From Pseudoips prasinana (Eukaryota; Arthropoda; Insecta; Lepidoptera; Nolidae): 64,000 nucleotides of DNA. The DNA lies in the NCBI GenBank assembly GCA_951640165.1, contig OX621257.1, positions 17,371,201 to 17,435,200 of the forward strand, written 5' to 3'. Position 1 is the stretch's first letter, and each line of letters opens with the position of its first letter. Under the pieces are notes generated by a model. It saw nothing but the letters and a program-made list of their open reading frames with translations. It was not told the origin of the DNA and did not search any database. The position numbers and the translations under genes are program-made. This document shows positions 63,793 through 64,000 of this stretch, one piece after another.

Positions 63793-64000
63793 CTAGCCCC
63801 GCGATTTTACCCGCGTTAAAATTTTATAAATTATCACAGCTCCTCCCCCGAGGGTGATAGCGTGATAATATGTAGCCTATATGTTGACCCGACCTTTAAG
63901 TGATATTCATGCAAAATTTGAAGTAAATCCATGCACTACTTCTTGAGTTTAGCCTGGACATACATACAGACAAACAGATAAACAGACAAAAATTCTAAAA
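63793..64000 (+). repeat. rep-H copy, cut by the window end
   Basis: 'tagccccgcgattttacccg', 'atcacagctcctcccccgag', 'atgtagcctatatgttgacc', 'cttgagtttagcctggacat', 'cagacaaaaattctaaaa'. The closest relative is the copy at 1441, in the same direction. Confidence 0.75.

Noticed and set aside
1..64000. CRISPR array, prokaryotic operon, endogenous virus or LTR retrotransposon
   Set aside because: No regularly spaced repeat-spacer pattern, no ribosome-binding-site-led gene clusters, no LTR pairs and no retroviral or viral protein motif was seen on either strand.

Overview
The window reads as intergenic or long-intron DNA of a moth or butterfly (Lepidoptera). The evidence is AT-rich sequence and a dense mix of repeat types that I recognise as typical of Lepidoptera: tRNA-headed SINEs ending in a 'gtttgggatcagatggccg'-type tail, SINEs with a 'gcctcggagagcacgtaaag'-type core, the dispersed 'tagctgtgcccgcg' repeat, RTE-like LINE 3' ends, LINE 3' UTRs ending in 'aataaagtgt', and a cecropia-type mariner. 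I see no host protein-coding exon, rRNA gene or functional tRNA gene that I can defend. Exons much shorter than 60 codons could be missed by eye.

The only convincing complete coding sequence is a mariner transposase (5598-4579, minus strand) inside a 1288-bp element with 27-bp perfect inverted repeats and a TA target duplication. The rest of the recognisable sequence is dead or non-autonomous mobile DNA. I use local family names. SINE-A, -B and -C have tRNA-like heads and related 3' tails. SINE-D is tRNA-headed with a different tail. SINE-E has a tRNA head and a central core. SINE-K shares that core but has a 5S rRNA-like head. Rep-H is a short 'tagctgtgcccgcg' repeat. Rep-G, rep-P and rep-L are dispersed repeats of unknown class. 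MITE-I is a palindromic element of about 135 bp with eight copies here. MITE-T, MITE-U and the 9529-9830 foldback are single copies.

Layout: 1-6.4 kb holds rep-H, SINE-D, SINE-B, MITE-T, MITE-I, SINE-A and the mariner. 6.4-12 kb holds LINE 3' ends, a 300-bp foldback, and a packed MITE-I/SINE-A/SINE-B/rep-H cluster at 10.5-11.5 kb. 12-16 kb holds rep-G, rep-L and SINE-D. A CpG-rich patch at 16.24-16.64 kb is the best candidate for a promoter or first non-coding exon. 17.3-18.4 kb is an old tandem duplication with a MITE-I inside. 20-24.2 kb has a 19-bp minisatellite, a SINE-B split by rep-H, and a tandem array of roughly 500-bp units broken by SINEs. 25-26.1 kb has three MITE-I copies. 26.6-33.6 kb has RTE and other LINE debris, MITE-U and SINEs. 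33.7-35.3 kb is a second old tandem duplication with a MITE-I inside. 36.5 kb has a SINE-E with a perfect 13-bp target duplication. 38.7-39.2 kb is a LINE 3' end with poly-A. 40-48 kb is repeat-poor apart from SINE-C copies. 48.06-48.30 kb is a 5S-headed SINE with a 12-bp target duplication. 50-64 kb has rep-H copies, a third old duplication, a head-to-head SINE-E pair, and a repeat-poor stretch with regulatory-looking composition at 61.7-62.2 kb.

There are no operons or gene partnerships to describe. The relationships are between mobile elements: SINEs and rep-G appear to borrow 3' ends resembling those of LINEs, MITE-I probably depends on a Tc1/mariner-type transposase (not obviously the one present), and insertions nested within one another give relative ages.
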